Shown here: one piece after another, positions 55,029-63,548 of the stretch | Layout of the letters: each line of letters begins with the position of its first letter | Numbering within the stretch: position 1 is the first letter of the stretch | NCBI RefSeq assembly: GCF_900112065.1 | Contig: NZ_FOKE01000002.1 | Coordinates: 124,001-188,000 of the forward strand | Length of the DNA stretch: 64,000 bases | Source of the DNA: Cohnella sp. OV330 | GTDB taxonomy: Bacteria; Bacillota; Bacilli; Paenibacillales; Paenibacillaceae | Direction: 5' to 3' | The notes under the pieces: model-generated | The model's database searches: none | Told to the model about the DNA's origin: nothing | The model's input: the letters and a program-made list of their open reading frames with translations, nothing else | Translations under genes and position numbers: made by a program

Positions 55029-55518
55029 GACGCGGTACCTCCATAGGTGATCGATTCTACAATAAGGAAATGATAGCATACAAAGATCGGGACTAGCAAC
55101 CGTGAGCCGCCATGGCTGCTGGGCCGGCGGGCCGCGGCACGGCGCAGCGGGAAGCGGTCCGCCGGACGAAAACGGCTGCGATCTCCGCTTGCGGCGCGGC
55201 TTTGGCGAGCATCCGGACGTCCGAAATCCGGGCGTCGGCGGCGCCGAATTAATTTCGCGGCGCGGACGTAACGGGTATCTGGAAGACGTCGCAAGAAGCC
55301 CGCACATGACCGCGCCATCGAGCAAAAGTGCACGATAGGCAACCAAAATAAACGAATCGATTGTTCTATCGCGCAAAACTGCGTGATTCAACCTTGAGAA
55401 TAGGCGATTATCGTCAACTCAACCGCTCTATGATGTATTTTTGCAGGATAGCTTGCAAAAAAGTTCCGCCAGCTAGTGTATCCCGCACTTTTGCAGGATT
55501 CGGCCTATTTACCACGTT
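55029..55518. repeat. 490-bp intergenic region with short repeats
   Basis: No gene is supported. TTGCAGGAT occurs at 55441 and 55491 (50-bp step), and related GCAAAA words (GCGCAAAACTGCG near 55370, GCTTGCAAAA near 55451) give weak hairpins. The rest is unremarkable GC-rich sequence. Confidence 0.5.
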
Positions 55519-58500
55519 TTATTTGACCTTCGCCGCGCCCTCGCCCAGCAGTCGCTCGACGGCTGCCGTCAGCGTATCCGACGGCAGCACGCGATAAGAA
55601 TCGTTCAGCGCCAGCGATTTGCGGTCGCGCTCGTAAAACAAAACCGTCTGCAGCGGCCCTTTGTGCTTGGCGAGCAGCGCCTGAAGATCCTTGAGCACGG
55701 ACGGCGCCTCGTGCCCGGCGTCGATCCGAACGTAGAAGCGCTGCGAGGCCGCTCCCGCTTCGCCCCCGTTGGCGCGCCCCGCGCCGGCTCGCGCCTTGTC
55801 CGGCGACGGCGCCGGCTTGACGACGGACGTCGTCCGGCGCGCGCCCTCCGCGGCGGCCGGCTTCGCTTCGGCCCGGTCCGGGCGGCGGCCGTCGGCGCTG
55901 CGCTCGGTCCTGCCGCCGCGATAGCCGCCGGAACCGCCCCTGCGCATGCGGGCGGCTTCGCGCTTCAGCGTGTCCGCCGCCAGCGGCACGATCTCGTCCG
56001 CCAGCAGCTTGAAGTCCTCGTCGCCCTGCTGGAGCTTGGCCCGCACGAGCAAGAGCGCGCCTTTTCCCGCGAACGCCGACGCCAACTTCCAGACGGACGG
56101 GAACACGACGAGCTCCGCGCCCATGATCCGGTCCTCGAGCTCCAGGAAGGCCATCGCCTGGCCGCTCTTGGCGACGATCGGCTTGAGCGAGACGACCATG
56201 CCCGCCGTCAACACCTGCGCGCCGTCCTCCGCCTCCGCCAGGTCCGAGAGCCGATCCAATCCCGCTTCCTCCCACAATCCGTCGAAGACGTCAAGGGGAT
56301 GACCGGACAAGTACAGTCCCAGCAATTCCCGCTCCAGCTCCAGCGTCTGGGTCTGCGTATAAGGAGCGACCTCCGGCAGGTCCACTTCCCAGTTCGGCGC
56401 GTCGCCGAGGTCGAACAGCTCGAGCTGCAGCTCTTCCTTTTCCTTGCGCCAGACGGCCGCGGCCTCGACGGACTCGTCGAGCGCGGCGAGCAGCTGCGCC
56501 CGATGGCCGGGCAGGGCGTCGAGCGCGCCGCAGAGCAGCAGCGATTCGAGCACGCGCTTGTTGCAGGCGCGCGGATCGACGCGCCTGCACAGGTCGGACA
56601 GGCTGTCGAACGGCCGGTCCGACCGCTCCTTCATGATGCTCTCGATCGCTTGCGTGCCGACGTTCTTGACGGCGGCGAGCCCGAAGCGGATGGCGTTGAA
56701 CGCGCGCGCGGGATCGCCGGCCGCGTCGCCCCCGTCCCGCGTGGCGTCCGGTTCGATCGCGGCAGCGTCAACCGGATCCGGCTCGCCGGCCACGGCATCC
56801 GTAACGGCTGCCGTGCGTACCGGCGTGAAAAGCACGCGGCTCTCGTTCACGTCCGGCGGCAACACGGGAATGCCCATGCGGCGGCATTCGTCGACGTATT
56901 CCGCGGTTTTGCGCTGATTGCCGATGATCGAGGTGAGCATGGACGCCATGAACGGAACCGGATAGTGCGCCTTCAGATACGCCGTCTGGAAGGCGAGCAC
57001 GCCGTAGGCGGCGGCGTGGGCCCGCGGGAATCCGTAGTCCGCGAAGCGCAGGATCATGTCGTAAACCCGATTCGCCTCTTCGTCCGTGTATCCCTGACCC
57101 AGGCTGCCCCGCACGAAATGCGCGCGCTGTTCGTCAAGAATCTCCCTTTTCTTTTTGCCGACCGCCCGACGCAGCAGATCCGCTTCGCCCAGCGAGAAGC
57201 CCGCCATCCGGGAAGCGATCTGCATGATCTGCTCCTGGTAGACGATGATGCCGTACGTGTCCCGCAGGATCGGTTCGAGATCCGGATGCGGATATTCGGC
57301 CGCGACCTCGCCGTGCATCGTCCTGATGAACTGCGGGATGAAGTCCATCGGTCCGGGCCGGTACAGCGCCACGACGGACACGATGTCCTCGAACGTCCTG
57401 GGCTTCATGTCGCGCAGCACCCGCCGTATGCCGGCGGACTCCATCTGGAAGACGCCTGTCGTGTCGCCGCGTCCGAGCAGCTCGTACGTCGCAGGATCGT
57501 CGTACGGGATATCCTCCCAGCGCAGCGCCTTGCCGGTGGACTCGAGCACGCTCTGCATCGCGCGCTCGATGATCGACAGGTTGCGCAGGCCGAGAAAGTC
57601 CATCTTGAGCAGGCCGACGGCCTCGAGATGCTCCATCGAATACTGCGTCAGCGGCACGCCCTCCGTCCCTTCCTGGAGAGGGACGTAATCGGTGAGCGGC
57701 TCGGAGGAGATGACGACGCCGGCCGCGTGGGTCGACGCATGGCGGGGCATGCCCTCCGCGCGCCGCGCCATCGCGATCAGGTCCGCGACCGGTCCTCCTT
57801 TCTCGATCAGGGCGCGGAAATCGGGGTTGTCCCTTGCGGCCCTATCGATGGACATGCCGGGCATGCCTGGAATGAGCTTGGCGGCCCGGTCCACGTCCCC
57901 GTACGGCAGGTTGAGGACGCGGCCCACGTCGCGCACCGCCGCGCGCGCGGCGAGCGTGCCGAACGTGATGATCTGCGCGACGTGGCCGCTGCCGTACTTG
58001 GCCGCGACGTAGCGGATGACCTCGTCCCGGCGCTCGTCGCTGAAGTCGACGTCGATATCGGGCATGCTCACGCGCTCCGGGTTCAGGAAGCGCTCGAACA
58101 GCAGCTTGTGCTTGAGCGGATCGACGTCGGTGATGCGCAGGCTGTAGGCGACGATGCTGCCCGCCGACGAGCCCCGCCCGGGCCCAACCGCGATGCCTTG
58201 CTCGCGCGCGTAGCGGATGAAGTCCCAGACGATGAGGAAGTAATCGCTGAAGCCCATCCGGGCAATGACGTCGAGCTCGTAGCGCAGCCGCGCCTCGGCT
58301 TCGGCAGCTACCGTCTCCGCAGAAGTAGCTCCGGCGTCGCCCGAGGCGCCTGCCGGCTCCCCTGCCGATGCGCCTCCCGCCGCGTCCGCCTCGTCCTCCC
58401 CGTCCGCGCCCGCCGTCGCCGCTCCGCCATACCGCTCCCGCAGCCCGGCCAGGCACAGCTCCGCCAGATAAGACTCCGCCGTCATCCCTTCCGGGATCGG

Positions 58501-59358
58501 CGAGAACTTCGGCAGAATATGCGCCCCGAGGTCGATCTCCAGCTCGCAGCGGTCCGCGATCAGCGCCGTGTTGGCCACCGCCTCCGGCCGGTGACGGAAC
58601 AGGGCGGACATCTCCTCGCCCGTCTTCATGTACAGCTGCGACGTGCCGATCCGGAACCGGTCCTGGTCGTCCACCGTCTTGCCGGTGCCGATGCAGATGA
58701 GCACGTCCTGCAGGACGTGGTCCTCCTCGGTCACATAGTGCGAGTCGTTGGTCGCGGCGAGGGGGATGCCCAGCTCGTCCGCCAGCTTCAGCACGCCTGC
58801 CGTGATGCGCTTCTGGTCGGTCAGGCCATGGTCCTGAATCTCGAGGAAGTAGTCCTCGCCGAACAGCTCCCGGTACCTCAGCGCCGTCTCCCGCGCCTCG
58901 GCGTCGCGCCTCTGAAGCAGATGCTGGGACAGCTCGCTGCTCATGCAGCCGCTGAGGCAGATCAAACCTTCGGCATGCCGGGACAGCGCCTCGAAGTCGA
59001 TGCGCGGACGGTAATGAAAGCCCTCGAGATGACCGATCGAGCTCAGCTTCATCAGATTGCGGTAGCCTGCGGCGTTCTTGGCGAGCAGCGTCAGATGATA
59101 GATCGGCTGGTCGCGGCGCGAGGCCTTCTCCAGCCGGGAGCCGGCGGCGACGTACGCCTCCATCCCGACGATCGGCTTGATCCCCCGCTCGCGGCAGGCC
59201 TTATAAAAGGGTATCGCCCCATACATGACTCCGTGGTCGGTGAGCGCCAGCGCCTTCATGCCGAGCTCCGCCGCCCGCGCCGTCATGTCCTTGATGCGCG
59301 AAGCCCCGTCCAGCAGACTGAATTCGCTATGGTTATGAAGATGGACGAATCCGCACAT
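55519..59358 (-). CDS. dnaE: DNA polymerase III subunit alpha (DnaE)
   Basis: 1279 residues. PHP domain at the N-terminus (FVHLHNHSEFSLLDG, 4-18), polymerase core with GPGRGSSAGSIVAYSL (393-408) and catalytic PDIDVDF (433-439, Asp434 and Asp436), helix-hairpin-helix, and an OB-fold (AGMVVSLKPIVAKSGQAMAFLELED). It is about 160 residues longer than B. subtilis DnaE. Most of the excess is an Ala/Gly/Glu-rich insert at 311-355 and a basic Gly/Arg/Ala linker at about 1131-1205 before a final alpha/beta domain. ATG 59358 is chosen: GGGGAGG is 7 nt upstream of it but nearly touches the earlier ATG 59364. Error-prone/primer-extending polymerase partner of PolC. Confidence 0.96.
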   Translation of the reverse strand: MCGFVHLHNHSEFSLLDGASRIKDMTARAAELGMKALALTDHGVMYGAIPFYKACRERGIKPIVGMEAYVAAGSRLEKASRRDQPIYHLTLLAKNAAGYRNLMKLSSIGHLEGFHYRPRIDFEALSRHAEGLICLSGCMSSELSQHLLQRRDAEARETALRYRELFGEDYFLEIQDHGLTDQKRITAGVLKLADELGIPLAATNDSHYVTEEDHVLQDVLICIGTGKTVDDQDRFRIGTSQLYMKTGEEMSALFRHRPEAVANTALIADRCELEIDLGAHILPKFSPIPEGMTAESYLAELCLAGLRERYGGAATAGADGEDEADAAGGASAGEPAGASGDAGATSAETVAAEAEARLRYELDVIARMGFSDYFLIVWDFIRYAREQGIAVGPGRGSSAGSIVAYSLRITDVDPLKHKLLFERFLNPERVSMPDIDVDFSDERRDEVIRYVAAKYGSGHVAQIITFGTLAARAAVRDVGRVLNLPYGDVDRAAKLIPGMPGMSIDRAARDNPDFRALIEKGGPVADLIAMARRAEGMPRHASTHAAGVVISSEPLTDYVPLQEGTEGVPLTQYSMEHLEAVGLLKMDFLGLRNLSIIERAMQSVLESTGKALRWEDIPYDDPATYELLGRGDTTGVFQMESAGIRRVLRDMKPRTFEDIVSVVALYRPGPMDFIPQFIRTMHGEVAAEYPHPDLEPILRDTYGIIVYQEQIMQIASRMAGFSLGEADLLRRAVGKKKREILDEQRAHFVRGSLGQGYTDEEANRVYDMILRFADYGFPRAHAAAYGVLAFQTAYLKAHYPVPFMASMLTSIIGNQRKTAEYVDECRRMGIPVLPPDVNESRVLFTPVRTAAVTDAVAGEPDPVDAAAIEPDATRDGGDAAGDPARAFNAIRFGLAAVKNVGTQAIESIMKERSDRPFDSLSDLCRRVDPRACNKRVLESLLLCGALDALPGHRAQLLAALDESVEAAAVWRKEKEELQLELFDLGDAPNWEVDLPEVAPYTQTQTLELERELLGLYLSGHPLDVFDGLWEEAGLDRLSDLAEAEDGAQVLTAGMVVSLKPIVAKSGQAMAFLELEDRIMGAELVVFPSVWKLASAFAGKGALLLVRAKLQQGDEDFKLLADEIVPLAADTLKREAARMRRGGSGGYRGGRTERSADGRRPDRAEAKPAAAEGARRTTSVVKPAPSPDKARAGAGRANGGEAGAASQRFYVRIDAGHEAPSVLKDLQALLAKHKGPLQTVLFYERDRKSLALNDSYRVLPSDTLTAAVERLLGEGAAKVK

Positions 59359-59407
59359 CGCCATGCCTCCCCGTGTTCCCGTTTTTGTTCCCATTAATCG
59401 AATTGTA

Positions 59408-59435
59408 TCATATCGGCGCGGGCACGTCCCATACA
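59408..59435 (+). promoter_or_regulatory. possible sigma-E promoter of ytrH-ytrI
   Basis: TCATAT (59408-59413), 16-bp spacer, CATACA (59430-59435) followed by TA. The sigma-E consensus is roughly ATA with 16-18 bp to CATACANT, and ytrHI is a sigma-E operon in B. subtilis. The leader would be very short. Confidence 0.4.
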
Positions 59436-59458
59436 TATAAGCATAGGAGGGGATGGAC

Positions 59459-59785
59459 ATGAACCGCGTTTACGCGCATGCGGTGCTCGACTTCTGTATC
59501 GCCTTCGGCGTGGTGCTCGGCGGAGCGATGCTGGCAGGCATGGCGGCGCTGTTCCTCTGGCGTCCGCCGGCCGAGACGGTGCTCGAGATCGCGAGCCGGA
59601 TCAAGATCTGGGCGGTCGTCGTCGCAGTGGGCGGCTCGATCGATCCGATCCGCGTCATCGAAGCGAACGTGATGGAGGGGTACCTGTCGCCGGCCGTCCA
59701 GCAGATCGGCTATATCGTCTGCGCGTTTCTCGGCGCGCACTTGGCGACGGAGCTGGTGCAGTGGATGTGCAGGAATCCGGGGTGA
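59459..59785 (+). CDS. ytrH: sporulation membrane protein YtrH
   Basis: 108 residues with three membrane helices (VLDFCIAFGVVLGGAMLAGMAALFLW, IWAVVVAVGGSIDPIRVIE, AVQQIGYIVCAFLGAHLATELV). The GGSIDPIRVIEANVMEGYLSP segment is diagnostic of YtrH. ATG 59459 has AGGAGG 8 nt upstream; the ATG two codons earlier is too close. Followed 4 bp later by ytrI. Made in the mother cell during sporulation in B. subtilis. Confidence 0.9.
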   Translation: MNRVYAHAVLDFCIAFGVVLGGAMLAGMAALFLWRPPAETVLEIASRIKIWAVVVAVGGSIDPIRVIEANVMEGYLSPAVQQIGYIVCAFLGAHLATELVQWMCRNPG

Positions 59786-59789
59786 GACG

Positions 59790-60290
59790 ATGAGAGTGCC
59801 CGTTTTTGCGAAGTATGGGCGAGGGATGCAGGCCGCGGCTTTTTTTCTGTGCGGGATGATCGTGGGCGCGGCCGTCTACAGCGCGCTGGTGCTCGATCAG
59901 ACGAACCGGATCGTCCTGAACAACTACGAGCTCAAAGAGCAGGCGGAGCTGGCCGAGCAGCAGGCGAGGCAAAAAGAAAAGCCGAACGCGGGCGAGACGG
60001 TCATCTCGAGCATCGTCCTGTACTTGAACGAGGCGCCCGGGCGGGAGCCGCTCGACGCCGTGGCGGAGAGCGCGCTCAAGGAGAAGCTGATGGCGAGCTT
60101 GAAGCGGAGCTTCATGGGGAGGAAAATCTACGATATCGGCTCCGACGCGGCGCTCGCCCGCAGCCTGCTGGACGGCGCCGTCTACCCGGACATCGAAAAG
60201 AAGGATTATACCGTGCATATCCGCACGGCGCTGGCGGCGGACGGCCGGCTGACGATATGGGCGGAAGCCGCGCCGCTGCTGAGACGCTGA
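59790..60290 (+). CDS. ytrI: sporulation membrane protein YtrI
   Basis: 166 residues: one N-terminal membrane helix (AAAFFLCGMIVGAAVYSALVL), a charged coiled-coil stretch (YELKEQAELAEQQARQKEK), then a soluble domain (SIVLYLNEAPGREPLDAVAESALKEKLMASLKRSFMGRKIYDIG). Size, topology and position directly after ytrH match YtrI. GGGGTGAG lies just before ATG. Confidence 0.87.
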   Translation: MRVPVFAKYGRGMQAAAFFLCGMIVGAAVYSALVLDQTNRIVLNNYELKEQAELAEQQARQKEKPNAGETVISSIVLYLNEAPGREPLDAVAESALKEKLMASLKRSFMGRKIYDIGSDAALARSLLDGAVYPDIEKKDYTVHIRTALAADGRLTIWAEAAPLLRR

Positions 60291-60365
60291 GCGCCGCCAT
60301 TCATTCGGCATAGCGAATATGGTACAATGAGGGGCAATTCGCTTATTTTGAAGGAGCTGCCCCCT

Positions 60366-60680
60366 TTGTCCAATCTCGAAGCGATCCTGTCCTGGATCTT
60401 CGGCATCGCCATCCTCGTCACGCTGGTCCTGTCCGTCGGCTTCAGCTTCCGTTCGCGGCGCAGCGCCGATCCGACGCAGCGCGGCCTGATGGCCGCGCGC
60501 ATGAACATTTGCCTCGGCATCATGCTGATCGCGCTTGCGCTGCTGCAGATGTTCATCTACAGCGGGTCGACGCTCCGCGTCATCGTCGGCGCCGTCTTCC
60601 TCGTGCTCGGCATCTTCAACCTGTTCGCCGGCATGCGCAATCATGCCTTCTTCACGAAGCGTCGATCGTCTGCGCGGTGA
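60366..60680 (+). CDS. ytpI: YtpI family membrane protein
   Basis: 104 residues, three hydrophobic helices (ILSWIFGIAILVTLVLSVGF, MNICLGIMLIALALLQMFIY, VIVGAVFLVLGIFNLFAGMRNH). The RRSADPTQRGLMAARMNICLG loop is typical of YtpI. TTG 60366 is chosen with AAGGAG 9 nt upstream. A TACAAT -10-like box lies at 60323-60328. Its last 29 bp overlap the convergent ytoI gene. In B. subtilis nrnA lies next to ytpI; it is absent here. Confidence 0.83.
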   Translation: MSNLEAILSWIFGIAILVTLVLSVGFSFRSRRSADPTQRGLMAARMNICLGIMLIALALLQMFIYSGSTLRVIVGAVFLVLGIFNLFAGMRNHAFFTKRRSSAR

Positions 60681-61998
60681 TCATCGCCTTGGCCATGATC
60701 TCCCCGTCCGCTAGCGCGGCGGTGACCTCCAGCTTGAGATGGCGCCGGCTCGCCTCGATCAGATGCGGCCGGATCGCGAGCTGCGCGTCGATCGGGATCG
60801 TCCGCAGGTAATAGACCGTCATATTCTCGACGATATGCTCGTGCCGGCCAAGGTCTGCCGCGGTCCTGGCGACCGCCTGCTGCATGAGCATCGTCAGCAC
60901 GCCCTCCGACAGCGTCCCGAGCGCACCTGACATCTGCGGCGTGACGAGGCCCGTGAACGACTGGCGCCCTTCGGCGTCCCGCTCTTCGGCGAAGCCCGCC
61001 CACACGAGCGCGTCGAACGTCTCCCCTAGCTGTTCGGGCCGGTTGGCGAACTGCATCGCCCGCAGCAGCTCGGCCCGGCTGACGGCGCCCGCGAGTTTGC
61101 GCTGGCGGTCGACGACGGGCAACAGCTCGATGCCCTCGGTAACCATCCGATGCGCCGCCGACGCGATCGGCGTATTCATCGTGACCGTCATCGGCCTGCG
61201 CGTCATGAGCTTGTCCACCGATTGGTCCGGCGGACGGCCGACGACGTCCTTGGACGTCACCATGCCGACGACGCGGTTCCACTCGTCGACGACCGGGAAG
61301 CGCGAGTAGCCCGTCTCCGCGCTCGTCTTCAGGAAGTCGGCCACGGTCGCGGACTGCTTGAGCGAGCCGACCTTGGCCGTCGGCTCGACGAGGTCGGCGA
61401 TCATCATGATCTTGCGCTTGATGAGCCGGTCGTACATCGCCCGGTTGATCATCGACGCGACCGTGAACGTATCGTGCTTGCAGGTCAGAATCGGGAGCTG
61501 GCGGTCGTCCGCCAGCTCCTTCACGTCCTCGCTCGTCCCGAATCCGCCGGTGACGAGAACGCCGGCCCCGTGCCCGAGCGCGATGCGGTGCGCGCCTTCG
61601 CGGTTGCCGACGATGAGCAGGCTGCCCGCATCGATGTAGCCCGTCATCTCGTCCAGCTCCATCGCGCCGATGACGAGCTTGTGCAGCGTCTTGTCGAGCC
61701 CCTCGCCGCCGCCCAGCAGGCTGCCCTGCACGATCTCCAGCACCTCGGCGAACGTGAGCTGCTCGGGATGGCTGCGCCGCTTCCGGCCGACCCGGACCGT
61801 CCCGATCCGCTCCTTCGTGCTGACGTACCCCGCCAATCCCGCTTCTTTAAGCGCGCGGTAGGCCGTCCCCTCGGACACGTCCCTGTCCTTCGCCATCTGC
61901 CGCACCGAGATGCGCGTGCCGATCGGCAGGTCTCTTATGTATTCGAGCAGCTGCTCGTGCTTCGTTAACTCTTCTCCGGCATGATCGTTGCCCGCCAT
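60652..61998 (-). CDS. ytoI: YtoI: HTH-DRTGG-CBS-hotdog protein
   Basis: 448 residues. GntR/DeoR-like winged helix (LLEYIRDLPIGTRISVRQMAKDRDVSEGTAYRALKEAGL, about 16-55), DRTGG domain (about 90-190; GAGVLVTGGFGTSEDVKELAD), two CBS repeats (about 195-310; MTSKDVVGRPPDQSVDKLMTRRPMTV) and a C-terminal hot-dog fold (VTPQMSGALGTLSEGVLTMLMQQ). Domain order is that of YtoI. A nucleotide- or dinucleotide-sensing regulator is likely but unproven. Divergent from the AgrC-like kinase. Confidence 0.9.
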   Translation of the reverse strand: MAGNDHAGEELTKHEQLLEYIRDLPIGTRISVRQMAKDRDVSEGTAYRALKEAGLAGYVSTKERIGTVRVGRKRRSHPEQLTFAEVLEIVQGSLLGGGEGLDKTLHKLVIGAMELDEMTGYIDAGSLLIVGNREGAHRIALGHGAGVLVTGGFGTSEDVKELADDRQLPILTCKHDTFTVASMINRAMYDRLIKRKIMMIADLVEPTAKVGSLKQSATVADFLKTSAETGYSRFPVVDEWNRVVGMVTSKDVVGRPPDQSVDKLMTRRPMTVTMNTPIASAAHRMVTEGIELLPVVDRQRKLAGAVSRAELLRAMQFANRPEQLGETFDALVWAGFAEERDAEGRQSFTGLVTPQMSGALGTLSEGVLTMLMQQAVARTAADLGRHEHIVENMTVYYLRTIPIDAQLAIRPHLIEASRRHLKLEVTAALADGEIMAKAMITAQTIDAS

Positions 61999-62148
61999 TT
62001 CCGACGCCTCTCTTTATCATTCGTATCGAACGCAGTGGGCAAAAACAGGAAAACCATTTAAAGTATAAACATACGCTGCCCTCGCCCTCAATGTAGCATA
62101 GCCACCGTCGCCTAGTCGAGCCAAACGCCCAAAGGAGAACTACCGTTT

Positions 62149-63498
62149 ATGCAAGATCTCGTATCCTTCCTCCGGCAAGACCTGCTCATCTCCATCCCGC
62201 AGGCCTTTACCCTGCTATGGCTGACGTTTGCCGCGCTCGGCTTGCAGCCAACCCGGCGCTGGCGGCGAATCGCCGTACTTGCGGTCATCAACTCCGTTTA
62301 TACGGACCTTTTTTTCCATATCGTGCCGATGCCCGTCCATGTGCTGAACTCCGTCGCCATCACGACGATCATGCTGTTCGTGCTGTTCAAGGACGTCGGC
62401 GCGAAAAAGAAACTAATGATCCTGCTGCTATCCTACGTCATCAGTTCCCTGAACGACCTGTCCGTATACTTTTTGTACGGGGCCTTATACGGCGCTGCCG
62501 ACAAGGCTCGCATTCTGGATTCTTTTCCGGCGTTCGCCTCGTGCATGTATCCGGTGCTGCTCGTCCAATGGCTGATCTCGGCGTTCGTCGGCCCCCGGGC
62601 AGCCCGCTGGTTCGACAGCTTGCGCGCGGCCGGCGGATACATCCGCCGCAACGGGCTGATTCGCGTGCTCGTATGCCTTTTGCTGCAGCTTTTCGCTGGC
62701 AGCGGCGTATTGCTGGGCCGCGCCATCCCCGGGGAGTACGGGCGTTACGCCTTTTTCGACTACCTGTTTTACGCGACGGTGCTGCTCTCATTGCCCACCT
62801 TGTATTTCGTCGTCCGGCTCATCGACCGCACGCGAGAGGACACGGTGCTGTCCACGCAGGAGCACTATATCGACCAGATCAGCGGCATGTTCACGTCGAT
62901 CCGGGGTCAGCGTCACGATTATCTCAATCATATCCAGGTCATGCATACGATGCTGCAGCTCGGCAAGTTCGCCGATCTTAAAGCCTACATGGCGGATGTC
63001 GTCAAAGAAACGCATGAGGTCGGCGATATCGTTCAGCACGATATTCCCGCGGTGGGCGCGCTGCTCAAGGCGAAGACGGCCGTCGCGTTGAGCCTCGGGA
63101 TCGACTTCGTCAGCGACTTCGCCGGTCCCTGGAACCCGCAGTCGCCGCTCAAGATCATCGATATCGTGAAAATCGCGGGCAATCTGATCGACAACGCGTT
63201 CGACGAAGTCGTCAAGCTCCCGGCCGGCGAGCGCCGGGTACGCGCGTCCTTCCGGCTGTGCGACGGTTACCTGGATCTCACCGTAGCCAATCCCGGTCCG
63301 CCGATCAGCGAAGCGGCGCGGGCGCGTTTGTTCGAGCCCGGATTTTCGACAAAACCGGGCGGGAACCGGGGGTTGGGGCTGCCGATCGTCCAGGAGCGGG
63401 TCGCCCATTATGCCGGGACGCTGACCGTCCATTCGGACGAGAAGCGCGGCACCGTTTTCCAGGTCCGGCTGCCGCAAAGAGCCGCTCAGCTGTCCTGA
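62149..63498 (+). CDS. AgrC-like sensor histidine kinase (GHKL, SPOB type)
   Basis: 449 residues: six or seven membrane helices in the first 230 residues, then SIRGQRHDYLNHIQVMHTML with phospho-His in the RHDYxNH form of the AgrC/CitA-like group, and a GHKL ATPase (KIAGNLIDNAFDEVV, VANPGPPI, TKPGGNRGLGLPIVQERV). AAAGGAG lies 11 nt before ATG. No response regulator or peptide-pheromone gene lies beside it in the window, so it is an orphan here. Input signal unknown. Confidence 0.87.
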   Translation: MQDLVSFLRQDLLISIPQAFTLLWLTFAALGLQPTRRWRRIAVLAVINSVYTDLFFHIVPMPVHVLNSVAITTIMLFVLFKDVGAKKKLMILLLSYVISSLNDLSVYFLYGALYGAADKARILDSFPAFASCMYPVLLVQWLISAFVGPRAARWFDSLRAAGGYIRRNGLIRVLVCLLLQLFAGSGVLLGRAIPGEYGRYAFFDYLFYATVLLSLPTLYFVVRLIDRTREDTVLSTQEHYIDQISGMFTSIRGQRHDYLNHIQVMHTMLQLGKFADLKAYMADVVKETHEVGDIVQHDIPAVGALLKAKTAVALSLGIDFVSDFAGPWNPQSPLKIIDIVKIAGNLIDNAFDEVVKLPAGERRVRASFRLCDGYLDLTVANPGPPISEAARARLFEPGFSTKPGGNRGLGLPIVQERVAHYAGTLTVHSDEKRGTVFQVRLPQRAAQLS

Positions 63499-63548
63499 GC
63501 GGCTTGGTCCTTGCCATGCGCGAATGACGCATTCCCTTCTCCGTGCGG

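Noticed and set aside
55663..59397. 1244-codon open frame on the plus strand opposite dnaE
   Set aside because: Arg/His/Val-rich product without domains, typical antisense shadow of a GC-rich gene; dnaE has all catalytic motifs on the minus strand.
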